Notes under the pieces: model-generated
Databases searched by the model: none
Told to the model about the DNA's origin: nothing
What the model saw: only the letters and a program-made list of their open reading frames with translations
Part shown: piece by piece, positions 24,544 to 34,489 of the stretch
How the letters are laid out: each line of letters starts with the position of its first letter
Position numbering within the stretch: position 1 is the first letter of the stretch
Translations under genes and position numbers: made by a program
NCBI GenBank assembly: GCA_037178625.1
Contig: CM074132.1
Span: forward strand, 248,001 to 312,000
Length of the DNA: 64,000 nt
Source of the DNA: Skeletonema tropicum
Lineage: Eukaryota > Bacillariophyta > Thalassiosirophyceae > Thalassiosirales > Thalassiosiraceae
Direction: 5' to 3'

Positions 24544-25432
24544 TCACCACGAGCATCTGGCGAGGGAGAGGCGAATGAATGAACGAAGGCGGTCGGTCCG
24601 CCCGTTGGTGAAAGGCGGATACAATAGAGGCTGGTTCTAGTTTGGTGTTCTGTCCGGGTCGGCGGATACCATTGATTCCGTTGCTTAGACCCGCAAAACC
24701 TTTGGAGGCACCTGAAGAGATCGACTCGAAATGAGATTACACTGATTAATATATCTGCACAACGATTGCGGCATTTCTAATGGCATGCGCACGAGACGGG
24801 GAATAGACCATGACGTGATATGCACAATACCCAAGAAGGATTCGAGGGGATTAGTCGCTAGCGCTAGTCGGCAACCTTAACAGGGGGATGAGTGTCTCGC
24901 ATCAATTGTGATAATGATAAGATATATTTGCAATGTTAGATACATGGAGGTAATTACATTCTTAACTCTTCAAGCTTCAACAATCAATGACTTCCACTCT
25001 GCTGCTACTGCTACTCGACTTGACTCACGTTTCCTTCCATTCCCAGACTTGCCCTCCAATTTATACTTGATACTGATACTGATACAAAAGAGATGTGAAC
25101 TAGTCTAGGTTCATAGAAATTATTTCTAACAAAGAGCGGCGATAAGGATGACCAAGCTGCTCGCTGCGAATCGTGACTACATCATGACTACTAAGCAGAA
25201 AAACGAAGTGACACTCGTCCCCAAGGACCGAACAAAGACAAAGTAGGAACCTTCCGCCCTCCAAAGCTTTGCCTATTCCTATTTCTGTCCACTAGCTCTG
25301 TACTAGACCTCAGTGTAATCGATAACTTGAAAGTTCGCTCTTGGTTGATAGAAGAAGTCGAAGCTGCGCTGTGTGATTATTGGGAAGAGTTGCAGTCGTG
25401 TCATCGTATCTGATCATGTGAAGGATCAAAAT
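24544..25432. other. Intergenic, no gene seen
   Basis: No coding sequence or RNA gene recognised. 25300-25400 resembles the 3' flanks of CCCH copies A and B (ATCGATAACTTG..., GAAGAGTTGCAGTCGTGTCA). Confidence 0.5.
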
Positions 25433-25502
25433 CTACGTCTCAAGGATTGTGATTGTGATATGCTCCGTGCCTTCTACACACTCCTCTTCGTCTGATTTGA
25501 TT

Positions 25503-26243
25503 TTAGTGCATCCATCGATGCTGCACAGTTTGACCTTTTGCTCCATGCCTCTTGTACACTCCTCCGCTAATGACGCCATTTGTGCACCCATCAGCACTGC
25601 ACAGTTTTGCGTTTGCCCCATGCCTCCTGCACACTCCTCCCTTGAAGACACGGTTTGTGCATCCTTCGCTGCTGCATCGTTTGACCTTTGATCCATGCCT
25701 AATACACACTCCTCCTGTTTGGACTTGGTTAGTGCACCCATCGGTGCTGCATCGTTTGATCTTTGCTCCATGTCTCTGGCACACTCCTGCGTTGACGGCT
25801 CTGTTTTTGCATCCATCGATGCTGCATCCCTTGACCTTTGCCCCATGCCGAATGCATGCTCCTCCTCTGACGGCATGATTTGTACATCCATCAGCAGAAC
25901 ATTCATATTTGCACCTCTTCTTCGCAGCTTTCGTAGTTGTCTCTTTTCCTTCTTCTTTATCAGGAGGAGACGAATGAGACCGCTTTCTCTTCTCAACCAC
26001 TTTTCTCTCAAAAGTCTTAGAAGATAATTCGTCACCACGAGTAGCAGCCGCCGCCGCCGCAGCACAGCGAGTTGAAGTTGCTCGATAATATGTCGATGTA
26101 GATGAGCCCCTCATATTTTTCGTAGCTGCAGCCGCTGCGGCGGCCTCTTTCTTTCTCAACTGGCTTTCCCTGTAAATGAGAGCGCCAATATCATCATCCT
26201 CATCGCCGCTTTTTGGTGCGGCTGCCTTTCGTTTGCTGGACAT
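25503..26243 (-). CDS. CCCH-type repeat protein (diatom GGVCxRHGAK family), copy C
   Basis: The ATG is at 26243 (an alternative in-frame ATG at 26270 is possible). After a MSSKRK start come a DEDDDIGALIYRESQLRKKE module, an Ala-rich run, a basic KRKRSHSS stretch (putative nuclear signal), and then five units of C-x4-C-x9-C-x2-H, each about 25 aa (such as CSIDGCKNRAVNAGVC..RHGAK). In unit 5 the third Cys is Tyr, and the frame then slips: a sixth unit, CSIDGCTK, and an acidic end to 25433 lie in the neighbouring frame. CCCH spacing predicts zinc binding. These repeats are abundant in diatoms and have been likened to plant WRKY19-type repeats; a nucleic-acid-binding role is inference. Confidence 0.75.
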   Translation of the reverse strand: MSSKRKAAAPKSGDEDDDIGALIYRESQLRKKEAAAAAAATKNMRGSSTSTYYRATSTRCAAAAAAATRGDELSSKTFERKVVEKRKRSHSSPPDKEEGKETTTKAAKKRCKYECSADGCTNHAVRGGACIRHGAKVKGCSIDGCKNRAVNAGVCQRHGAKIKRCSTDGCTNQVQTGGVCIRHGSKVKRCSSEGCTNRVFKGGVCRRHGANAKLCSADGCTNGVISGGVYKRHGAKGQTVQHRWMH

Positions 26244-26570
26244 GGTTGGTGGCTTTGCTTGGATTGCCATTATGTACCATGTGATGCAATGGGTGTCCAA
26301 TCTTGCTAACAATTGAGCTATTGATCAATATATTTGGTGATATAACAAAAGACTTATTATGACTTAAAATATAAAGGAAACAACGATCAACGTTTTTGGA
26401 TTCGGTTCAACTTGTGCTTTCATTGGCGATGTCATGATAGACCAGCCTCGAGAAAGCATTCCGAAACATATTGAGAAACGAGAAACCAGATAACATAAAT
26501 ATGAATTTGATTGATGTCCGACACTACGTAGGTGTGACAGGGACAAGTCATTTTGTATTTTACAAAGCCT
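26244..26570. other. Intergenic, 5' flank of the CCCH gene
   Basis: Upstream of a minus-strand gene, so it should hold its promoter. No gene recognised. Confidence 0.45.
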
Positions 26571-26785
26571 CACATCATTGTTGTCCGGTCTTCGCGATAT
26601 TGTAAAATGTACCTGTAATCTGATAAGTATTGTACTGCGTACTTACTGTTTCTCTCACAAACACAAAACGGTTTGTCTACAATACATATGTATATATCAT
26701 CGAAGTAGGAGTAACCATCAACCATGCCAACCAAACTAAACCAAACTAATGGCATCTGCATTCAAATGCGGTGAGGATGAGGATG

Positions 26786-26932
26786 ACATTGACATTGGTG
26801 CTCTCATTTACAGGGAAAGCCAGCTGAGAAAGAGAGAGGCCGCCGCAGCGGCGGCCTCTCTCTCTGCGGTGTCCTCTTTCTTGCTTCTCAGCTGACTCTC
26901 CCTGTAAATGAGAGCGCCAATATCATCCTCGC
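26786..26932. repeat. Palindromic inverted duplication of the RESQLR/Ala-run exon
   Basis: The + strand reads GGTGCTCTCATTTACAGGGA, then GCCAGCTGAGAAAGAGAGAG and GCCGCCGC. After a centre near 26838 it reads the reverse complement back, ending in TCCCTGTAAATGAGAGCGCC (26897-26916) with a short extra stretch in one arm. Both strands therefore encode IGALIYRESQLR...EAAAAAAS. This is the N-terminal module of the CCCH protein, arranged head to head. It would form a long GC-rich hairpin. Neither arm belongs to an intact gene. Confidence 0.85.
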
Positions 26933-27282
26933 CGAATCTCTTTGCGGCGCCGCCTTTGATGACATGGATGATGACATCGATGGGTACGAAAACGTGATTT
27001 TGATACAATACGGTCGGCGGTCGGTCGGCGGTCGGTCGGCGGCAAGTTTTGAGGTGGCGGTTGCGTACAACGCCCTTCGACCCACCGAAGCCCCCACCAC
27101 CTTTCCCATCCCCCAGGAGGTTCCAAGTGGAAGCGATTTTGACACTTTTTGCTCTTCTTTTCCAACTTCCAACTCCTCGCCTCCTTTCACACCATGCATG
27201 ACGATGATGTCACCGTCACCGCCATCAAATCATCAACACATAAACCTCACCTCGCTCTCCACCCATATCCAACACTTGCACC

Positions 27283-29493
27283 ATGAAGACATCACCGCTA
27301 AATAGTCTCCTGCTACTAGCTATATGGCCTACAACCGTGGTAGTCCAAGCATTCGCTTCACCATCGTCACACAAGACGTTGTTACCTCCACCTAAAAGCT
27401 TTTTACAAAAACATCATCATCAATTGCAGAACCATCACAACAATCAATTGCAGACAACAACAAGTCTCAATCTATTTGGAGGATCAGCAGCAAAATCAGC
27501 AGCAGCGGCAGTCACCAATCTCATCCCCCGAGGAGGAGGAGGAGGAGGAGGGATAACCTCCAACCTATCCTCACTAGCCTCCACTCCCAATGGTAGTTTC
27601 AATCTAGCACTGGGTGTATTGGCAGCGAGTACGGCGGTATTGAAACTATCCAACAAGGCCGCCAATGCCGATAAGGATGGTAGTGGTGGTGATGGTAGTA
27701 CGGTGGTGAAGAAGGATCCGAAGGTGACGAGTCTTCAGAGGAGGTTTTTGATGGTGTTTTGGTTGTTGAGGATGGCGGATTGGCTGCAGGTGAGTACAAT
27801 AGTATGATTTGTTGCAACGTATATATATATATTGTATATATTATACAAATGTACATTGCAGCGTTTATAGATGTATATATTGCACACTTGATAGTTCGTC
27901 AATTGACATGTTCTTACACACATTTCTTCAACCTCTTTCACAACTATAAACACAACAAACAACAACGATTCTACAAACTATACAATCAACACAAACACTA
28001 ACAATACAAAATAACAAACAAACTAAGGGACCCTACTTCTACCAAGTCTACGCCTCCAAAACCTTCGGCTCCGCCACCGGCAACGCCATGACATGGGTCT
28101 CCCGCCTCTTCCTCACAGGCTTTGCATCCACCGCCCTCTTTGGTCCACTCGTCGGTCGTCTATGTGACACATATGGTCGTAAGGCTGGGACGCTCGTATT
28201 TTCATTGTTGTATTCACTCGGTGCAATGAGTACCAAGAGTAATATTTTGGGTGTATTGTTGGCTGGACGTGTGATGGGTGGGATTGGAACGAGTTTGTTG
28301 TTTAGTGCACCGGAGGCTTGGTTGGTGGGCGATGCGGCACGGAATGGATTGGAAAGTTCGTTGGGAGAGACGTTTGGGTTGGCGTATGCTGGTGATTCCA
28401 TTGTGGCAATTTTGGCAGGTCAGATGGCAGGGTTGGCGGCTGGATCAAGAGGGCCGAGTGGTCCGTTTGAGTTGTCGGTTGGGTTTTTGATTTTGGGTGG
28501 GTTGTTGGCTGCCTTTACGTGGAAGGAGAATGTTGCTGGTAATGCCAGTGCTGCTAGCAAGGATGAGGAGGATGCTGGATCGAAACCAACTATCCGTGAT
28601 GCAGTCAAGGTAGTCAAGGAAGATCCCAAAATTATGCTTGTGGGCGCAATCCAATCGTTATTTGAGGCTGCCATGTATATCTTTGTGCTCAATTGGCCAC
28701 CGGCTGTGAGCAAGGCTGTTAGTACATACTTTGCCAAGTTTGCAACTGATTCTTCTGCGGCTATTGGTACACCTTATGGAACAGTCTTTTCATGCTTCAG
28801 TAAGTTTATCTATATTATGCTATGCTTGTTGAAAGTTTGTTTTCGTCTCCCTCGCAACTGACCACAACCAAACCTTCCTTCATCCTTCCCCTTTATATCT
28901 CTCGTTCGAACCCTACAACAGTGGCAAGCTGTCTCCTCGGATCCACAATATTCGGTCAAATGACCTCCTCTACCAAAGTAGACAACAACGGAAAAAGCAA
29001 GGCCGTCTCCACCGAAAACTTTGCCGCCGGAATGCTCGGACTCGCCACCCTTGCCATGGGATGTGCCACACTCTCCATTTCCACATCCACCCCCGGCATC
29101 CTATCGGCGTTAACCTCACTCCCCGTCCTATCCACAATCCTATCTCCATTAACCGCACTAGGCGGCAGTCTATCCTCCATCTTATCCACACCCGGTGCAC
29201 TTATTAGTATCCTCATACTAAGCCTCTTTGTCTTTGAATCCTGTGTCGGAATGTACTTCCCCACCATTGGTACACTCCGCTCCAAGTACTTCCCCGATAG
29301 TCATCGAAGTGTCGTAATGAATTTGTTTGGTATACCATTGAATGCTATGGTTGTGACGGTATTTTTGAGTATTGAAAAGTTGGGTGTGCAGGGTGCCCTG
29401 GGGGTTAGTACGACGGCCTTGGCGTTGGCTACGGCTTGTGGGTTGAAGTTGAAGGGGATGATTCGGAAGGAGAGTGAGGAGGAGAAGAAGTAA
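27283..29493 (+). CDS. MOT2: MFS transporter of the MFSD5/MOT2 (molybdate-anion) family with plastid-type presequence, 3 exons
   Basis: Exons 27283-27789, 28028-28799 and 28922-29493. Introns are GTGAGT...AG and GTAAGT...AG and keep frame, giving 616 aa. Family landmarks are MADWLQGPYFYQVYAS across the first junction, DTYGRKAG after TM2, LLFSAPEAWLVGDA, IQSLFEAAMYIFVLNWPP and ESCVGMYFPTIGTLRSKYFP. These match the MFS_5 family (human MFSD5, Chlamydomonas MOT2), with 11-12 membrane helices. Known members import molybdate. The N-terminus has a hydrophobic signal followed by VVVQA|FASPSS, an ASAFAP-like junction, then a Ser/His/Asn-rich stretch, predicting a plastid membrane location; that is inference. 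A glycine run precedes the first helix. Confidence 0.85.
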
Positions 29494-29959
29494 GAAAGAA
29501 TTATAACTTACGCAAATGATGATATTCATTCGACTCTTATTACTGTAGTTATGAAGATGTTGCGATCATTTGTATTTACTACTTCTTATTAGATTGAGTT
29601 GAGAAGCAGCTCAAGTAAGTAATCAGAGCTCTAGAGAGAGCGATGTGCGACTTGGATCTATTTTGGGGTGATAATTTCAAGAGGGAAATGATTGTTCCAA
29701 AGGGTAATTAATTTTCTGAACTTCACTTTTCGTTTTTGCACCTCAAATTCCGAGATGAGTATTATTCACGTCCCTTCAGAATTGCGAAGAGAAAAGGGTG
29801 AACATTTTAGTCACTCAGTCAGCATCATCAGGAGGTGGAAAGCGTTCCACATTCCACATCATCATCAACACCATGATGTTGTCAACACACTAAGTATGGT
29901 AGCAGCCGATCAGTACAATAGCACAGTAGCGACGCAACCACAAGAACAATAATTAGAAC
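29494..29959. other. Intergenic, no gene seen
   Basis: Between two + strand genes. The end near 29860-29955 is CA-rich 5' UTR/promoter of the next gene. Confidence 0.5.
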
Positions 29960-30883
29960 ATGAAGATATCAGCAGCACTCCTACTCTGGACGACAGCCAC
30001 CATTGGCTCTTCAAATGCATTTGTTTCCACCACTTCGAAAACAGTTGCAAGAACGAAGCAACAACAACCAGTATCATCTACCAATAATGTTGGCACCTAC
30101 AGCACATCCTTCCAACAACTCCACTCCCAACCCTCCTCCACCACCACATCACAAGATCAAGATGACGACGATAATCTAACCCCCGAAAAACTCGCCGAAA
30201 TGATCGAAGTCTCATTTATTCAATCATGCCTCCAACTCTCCCAAGGGTACATTGACGTACTCAAACTATTCATTGTTGCTGTCAAAACTGCCTACGAAAC
30301 CACCAATCTACCCCTAGATGAATTGCATGATTTGGTAAAAGATTGTCCGGTGAATTCAGCTGGGAGGGAGTTAATGAAGGAGGAGGTACAATTAAGATTG
30401 GAGTGGATGATGGTGGTTTATGAGATGATGGGGGTGTTAAAGAGGGTGGATGATGATGATGATGGACCTTTGTTACTTGATGCTCAAGCCATTCAATCTA
30501 CTGATACTGCTACAACAACCACTACATCTGTTACTACCGATTCGTCACAAGCAAGAGTGGCACAAGTCCTCCAATCCATGCTCCAATTACAAAATGTATT
30601 ACAAATTGAACATGAACAATCGGGAGGAAGACAAGATGTCAATGTAGCACTAACCACACAAACAATCGAAAGTGCCATGTCAAAACTACCCTCATTATCA
30701 CAGTTGGTAAATTCGATAGAGAGTCCAGTGGACAAGGCATTTTTAATGAATGATGTTAGGGTGGCATTGTTGATGTTTCAGGTGTTGGAGGAGGAAAGGG
30801 TTTGTTTGGAGGATAGCAAGGGGATGAGTCGAAGTAGTAGTGGAGAGGAGACTATTCCTCGTCCTCCGATTAAAGGAACTTGA
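29960..30883 (+). CDS. Unknown protein with plastid-type presequence
   Basis: Single exon, 307 aa. The first 20 residues form a signal peptide ending SSNA|FVST, an ASAFAP-type junction, then a Ser/Thr/Gln-rich transit-like stretch to about residue 60. The mature part starts after an Asp run (DQDDDD) and is mostly helical: LTPEKLAEMIEVSF, QGYIDVLKLFIVAVKTAYE and a closing KAFLMNDVRVALLMFQVLEEE helix, split by an Asp run and a Thr-rich linker. No catalytic motif is recognised. A soluble helical stromal protein is the simplest reading; function unknown. Confidence 0.8.
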   Translation: MKISAALLLWTTATIGSSNAFVSTTSKTVARTKQQQPVSSTNNVGTYSTSFQQLHSQPSSTTTSQDQDDDDNLTPEKLAEMIEVSFIQSCLQLSQGYIDVLKLFIVAVKTAYETTNLPLDELHDLVKDCPVNSAGRELMKEEVQLRLEWMMVVYEMMGVLKRVDDDDDGPLLLDAQAIQSTDTATTTTTSVTTDSSQARVAQVLQSMLQLQNVLQIEHEQSGGRQDVNVALTTQTIESAMSKLPSLSQLVNSIESPVDKAFLMNDVRVALLMFQVLEEERVCLEDSKGMSRSSSGEETIPRPPIKGT

Positions 30884-31326
30884 TATTGAATTATTAAATA
30901 TGATTATGATTGATTGATCATTAGTGTATTGACTCTAGCTCGCTTTGTTTGTAGTGTTTGTCCATCGTTTTTATGAGACGAGTGCAAACGAGAGCAAAAA
31001 GCACGTCAGATACACAACCTCGACGATAAATGACGCACAGCTTGGCTCGTGGCAATGCATTACCCATCGAATAGTAAAGAAGCAGAGCTGAATTGCTTAT
31101 ACAATACCAGGCAATAAGTGTAGCAAGGGAGTGTGCAATGCAGTTCTGTAACTTCTTCTTCTTCTTCTTCGTACGAGTAGCTACATACAGACTACATCTA
31201 TCTACGTACCGTCTTGCATCACCCGTCTCCAAACCCAACATCGTGCGTCAGCTTCGTCAGCACCTTTTGGAACTCTTGCTTTTTGCCATCAGCATCAGCG
31301 CAAACAACCTACACACTATCGTAACA
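30884..31326. other. Intergenic, 5' region of the bS21 gene
   Basis: An ORF stays open from 31093 into the gene, but the signal peptide starts at the ATG 31327, so the upstream part is taken as 5' UTR/promoter. It has a CTT-rich run near 31155-31170. Confidence 0.5.
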
Positions 31327-32332
31327 ATGGCTCGTCTTACCATCCTACTCGTTGCCCTCGTTGCGGCAATGGCTACTGCCTTTGCCCCTGTTCCTTTGAC
31401 CAGAAGTGGTGAGTTTGATTTTTGGTACGGTGGAAGTTTCAAATTGGAGGGTTTTCTTGGTGGAGAGATGACAACGGTGTCGGGCTGTGGCGGTTCTGTG
31501 TTGTGTGCTCGTGTAGTACGCAGGAGGTCTGCATGACTAGCAGTTAAATGGTGGACTGCTGATTTGCATTACAACTGCAATGTAAATGTTATGATGCCAA
31601 CAATCGGGGGCGGTGCTACTTTTGTGCACATCACGTGCGCCTGAAACGGTTTCAAGACGTGAAAAAGAAAAAAAGAATGGCTCTGGCGATATTTCACACC
31701 AAATAGGTGGTGCCCTCTATGATTTGCTCTTCGCCTTATAGGCTACCAATATGGATAAGGAGAGAATATATTACATGCATGGTAGATTAGGCTGAGGGGA
31801 GGTGTGGGATATCTTCTCGGTCAATTATTCTTTGTTTTTTAGAATAAATCGATGGAGGGTGTCAGAACCGTCCGATGATAGGTCCGTAACGAAGGAGTTC
31901 TCGAGCCCAAAGTCATCCAAAGCATCTGCAACGCTGTCTCTATCATCTGTAATGCAAAGAAATCGCCATTGCTGCTGATGAACATGCTCTCTCAGCACTA
32001 CTTATTCAATTCAACACCAACTAAATCTCACACACACTTTCGTTTCTTTCTCCCCACCACATCCAAAAAACATCATCATCATATCAGTCTCCTCCACCGC
32101 CCTCAACGGCCAAACCAGAGTCGAAATTAAGGTCGGAGAAGGAGAACCCATCGAATCCGCCCTCCGTCGTTTCAAGCGTGAGGTGAACAAGTCCGGACAT
32201 CTCATGGACTTACGTCACAAGCGTTACTTTGAAAATTCCCAGGATCGTAAGAAGAGGAAGATTGTTCAGGCTCGTATTCGTAAGAGGTTGGAGAGGATGC
32301 AGGCTAGACGTTTGAGGCAGAGGCGTTCTTAA
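31327..32332 (+). CDS. rps21: Plastid ribosomal protein bS21, 2 exons
   Basis: Exon 1 is 31327-31408 and exon 2 is 32088-32332, with a 679-nt intron (GTGAGT...CAG). The product is 108 aa. The N-terminus is a signal peptide ending TA|FAPVP, a textbook ASAFAP motif, with a short transit region split by the intron. The mature part has VEIKVGEGEPIESALRRFKR, DLRHKRYFENSQDRKKRK and a very basic RKRLERMQARRLRQRR tail, matching bacterial and cyanobacterial bS21, a small-subunit protein at the mRNA exit region. The gene is convergent with glyoxalase I, with stop codons only 230 bp apart. The intron is unusually long for its neighbours. Confidence 0.93.
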
Positions 32333-32562
32333 AGTTAATAATGTCTTGATTATTTTTGGTGGAAAAGAGAGACGAAATATATACTGATGTGTTGTGTAAT
32401 TAATGGGTCTTTTTGCCAATGAAAAAGAAGTAATGTCAAGGGGAACAACAGTTAATTCTTGGTATAACTTAAAGACAATGTCAATATATACAATATCAGT
32501 CATCATTAAGTCATTAGTGAATTGTCAATACACTTTGTATCAAAGAAAGCAACAAGTGGTAC

Positions 32563-33659
32563 TTATTTCGAATTGTCCTTGTATCCAGCTCCACCTTCCG
32601 CGGCAACGCCCATACAATCAATAGCCTCCGGTTCCATCTTCCCCTGAGGCAAAACCTCCACCAAATACCCATCGGGATCCTTAATAAACGCCAAACCCTT
32701 CATTCCACCACCATTCGGACTCTTATGAAACTCCACACCCATTTCCTTAAATCGTTCACATGCCCTATACACATTCGGGACAGTAATACCAATATGTCCA
32801 AACCCACCCTTAACTTTCATACCATCTGATGTTCCAGTACTATCCGCATTTCCAGTATTGTATACCAACCCCTCCTCCTTCTCACTGCCATAATTCCAAG
32901 TCAATTCGAGACATCCGGGGGTATTCATACACATTGTCCAACGTGCATCCTCATCTTCGGGGATGGTCGATGCATCGACTGGTGCGACGAAGTAGACGTT
33001 GAATTCCCATTGGGGGAATTCACGGTACATGATGAGTTTGAAACCGAGGACGTTGCAGTAGAAGTTGAGGGAGGCCTTGGGGTCTTTTACGCGGATCATT
33101 GTTTGTTGCATGATGTAGTTTTCGGTTCCTTCCTGTTTTTGTTGTTATTTAGAGTTTAGTAGATGAAGGATTTGTGAGGAAGGCAAATCAAATGATTGAT
33201 GATATTTTGCAGAGTGTTGCTGATTGCTGTGCAATAGCACTCTCTAGACACACGCTCTGTATTATATTCTTGCATCGGAAATCGGAACCCTTAAGTATCT
33301 AACTACAAAGTTGTAAGAAGATTTCACACTAATCGACAAGTAAGAGGGTATTGGCCACATCACTTCCGGCCTATACGCTGGTATACATCCATGCAATTCG
33401 GCGGCACAACCGTCACTGTTTCATATAGTGCACTTGACTGCATAATTGCAGAGCATAACAAGATATAAAAAAACTTCGCACTTACCGCCTGGGCACCGGA
33501 CATGTAAGCAGAGACATCTGGTTGTACAACTTCGGACATTTTCAAATGAGTAGAGGTAGATGCTTTGGTGATAGTAGAGGAGGATGGGCTAACAAAGGCG
33601 GAGACGGTAGACGAAGTGAGTGCTACGGCGGCTAATGCTATGGTGGATACTAATCTCAT
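32563..33659 (-). CDS. GLO1: Glyoxalase I (lactoylglutathione lyase) with plastid-type presequence, 2 exons
   Basis: Exon 1 is 33486-33659, exon 2 is 32563-33132, with a 353-nt intron (GTAAGT...CAG); 247 aa. Exon 1 encodes a signal peptide with VSA|FVSPSS (ASAFAP-like) and a Ser/Thr-rich transit region. Exon 2 is the whole enzyme: QQTMIRVKDPKASLNFY, CLELTWNYGSE, GGFGHIGITVPNVY, GLAFIKDPDGYLVEVL. The four metal ligands of eukaryotic GLO1 (Gln of QQTM, Glu of LELT, His of GHIGI, Glu of VEVL) are all present. It isomerises the methylglyoxal-glutathione hemithioacetal to S-lactoylglutathione. Plastid targeting fits methylglyoxal made during photosynthesis. Confidence 0.95.
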
Positions 33660-34019
33660 GGTGGTAGTAATTTTTTTTTGTGGAAAAGATTTGCGGGGAG
33701 TTAGTTGTGAATTGTGACGTGTTTGTATCTAGAAGAAGATATTATCCGTAAACAATTGTATTGGTATCATTGTCTTTTATCTATCTTCAGCCACTCTATC
33801 TGCCAAGGAAGTCATGCCATTGAGTGAGAGGTCCCATGCCCCATGGTTGATTTGAGAGAACTTACTCCTCAGTCATTTACACAAGCAAGATAGAGAGTGT
33901 GTGCCTATTATGGAGCTTACTTGCCTGCCTTCTTCCATCTACTGTTGCCTTCCAAATGATCTGCAGTACTATGTCTCTGAATCTATGTAACTTATCTTTA
34001 TATTCTTCCCCCTATGATG
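33660..34019. other. Intergenic, promoter side of GLO1
   Basis: No gene recognised. It includes a poly-T stretch (33671-33679) just upstream of the GLO1 start. Confidence 0.5.
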
Positions 34020-34448
34020 CTATGTGCATTTCCGCTTTTCCCACCCTTCCATCGCTTTACTCAAGGCCGATTTTGCCTCGTCAATCACCTGGATACATTT
34101 CATACAACTAGCAGCTTCTCCCTGCTTGCGTTGCATCTCTGAAAAACAATCAAGTTTCTTTGTTTCTTTGCATGTTGAGCATAGTATCATCTGTGGCTTC
34201 TCCGCTGAACATTTCACCGACGCTTGTGCCTCCATATCGATGCATTGATGGCAGCAGGCAGCTTCTCCCTGCCTGCGTTGCTTGTTCGAAAAACAATCAA
34301 GCTTCTTTACTTCTTTGCATGTAGAGCAGAGTAACATCACTTTCGCCTGGATGCATTTTATGCAACTGGCAGCTGATCCCCTCCCTTGCAGCCTTTGCTG
34401 CTTTTTCCAAAAACTATCGAGCTTCTTCATTTCTTTGCATGAGAGCAT
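34020..34448 (-). CDS. Cys-motif repeat ORF (Stc1-like)
   Basis: 142 codons from an ATG at 34448. Three copies of a unit of about 45 aa are seen: LCSTCKEVKKLDCFSNKQR, QGEAACCHQCI and equivalents, a C-x2-C ... K-L-D-x-F-S ... Q-G-E-A-A-x-C-x2-C pattern. A fourth, broken unit lies just upstream on the same strand (34490-34560, MCSICNKWKELKIF). The two CxxC knuckles separated by an FSxxQ helix resemble the Stc1 zinc-binding domain; this is a resemblance, not a firm call. It is probably the 3' end of the RING/homeodomain gene to its right rather than a separate gene. Confidence 0.5.
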   Translation of the reverse strand: MLSCKEMKKLDSFWKKQQRLQGRGSAASCIKCIQAKVMLLCSTCKEVKKLDCFSNKQRRQGEAACCHQCIDMEAQASVKCSAEKPQMILCSTCKETKKLDCFSEMQRKQGEAASCMKCIQVIDEAKSALSKAMEGWEKRKCT

Positions 34449-34489
34449 AGTACAATAGCACTTGTGGTTGCTTTGCTCATTTCAAGGCC

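Noticed and set aside
24640..24760. Possible small structured RNA or tRNA
   Set aside because: No acceptor stem, TPsiC-like box or snRNA signature could be paired by eye.
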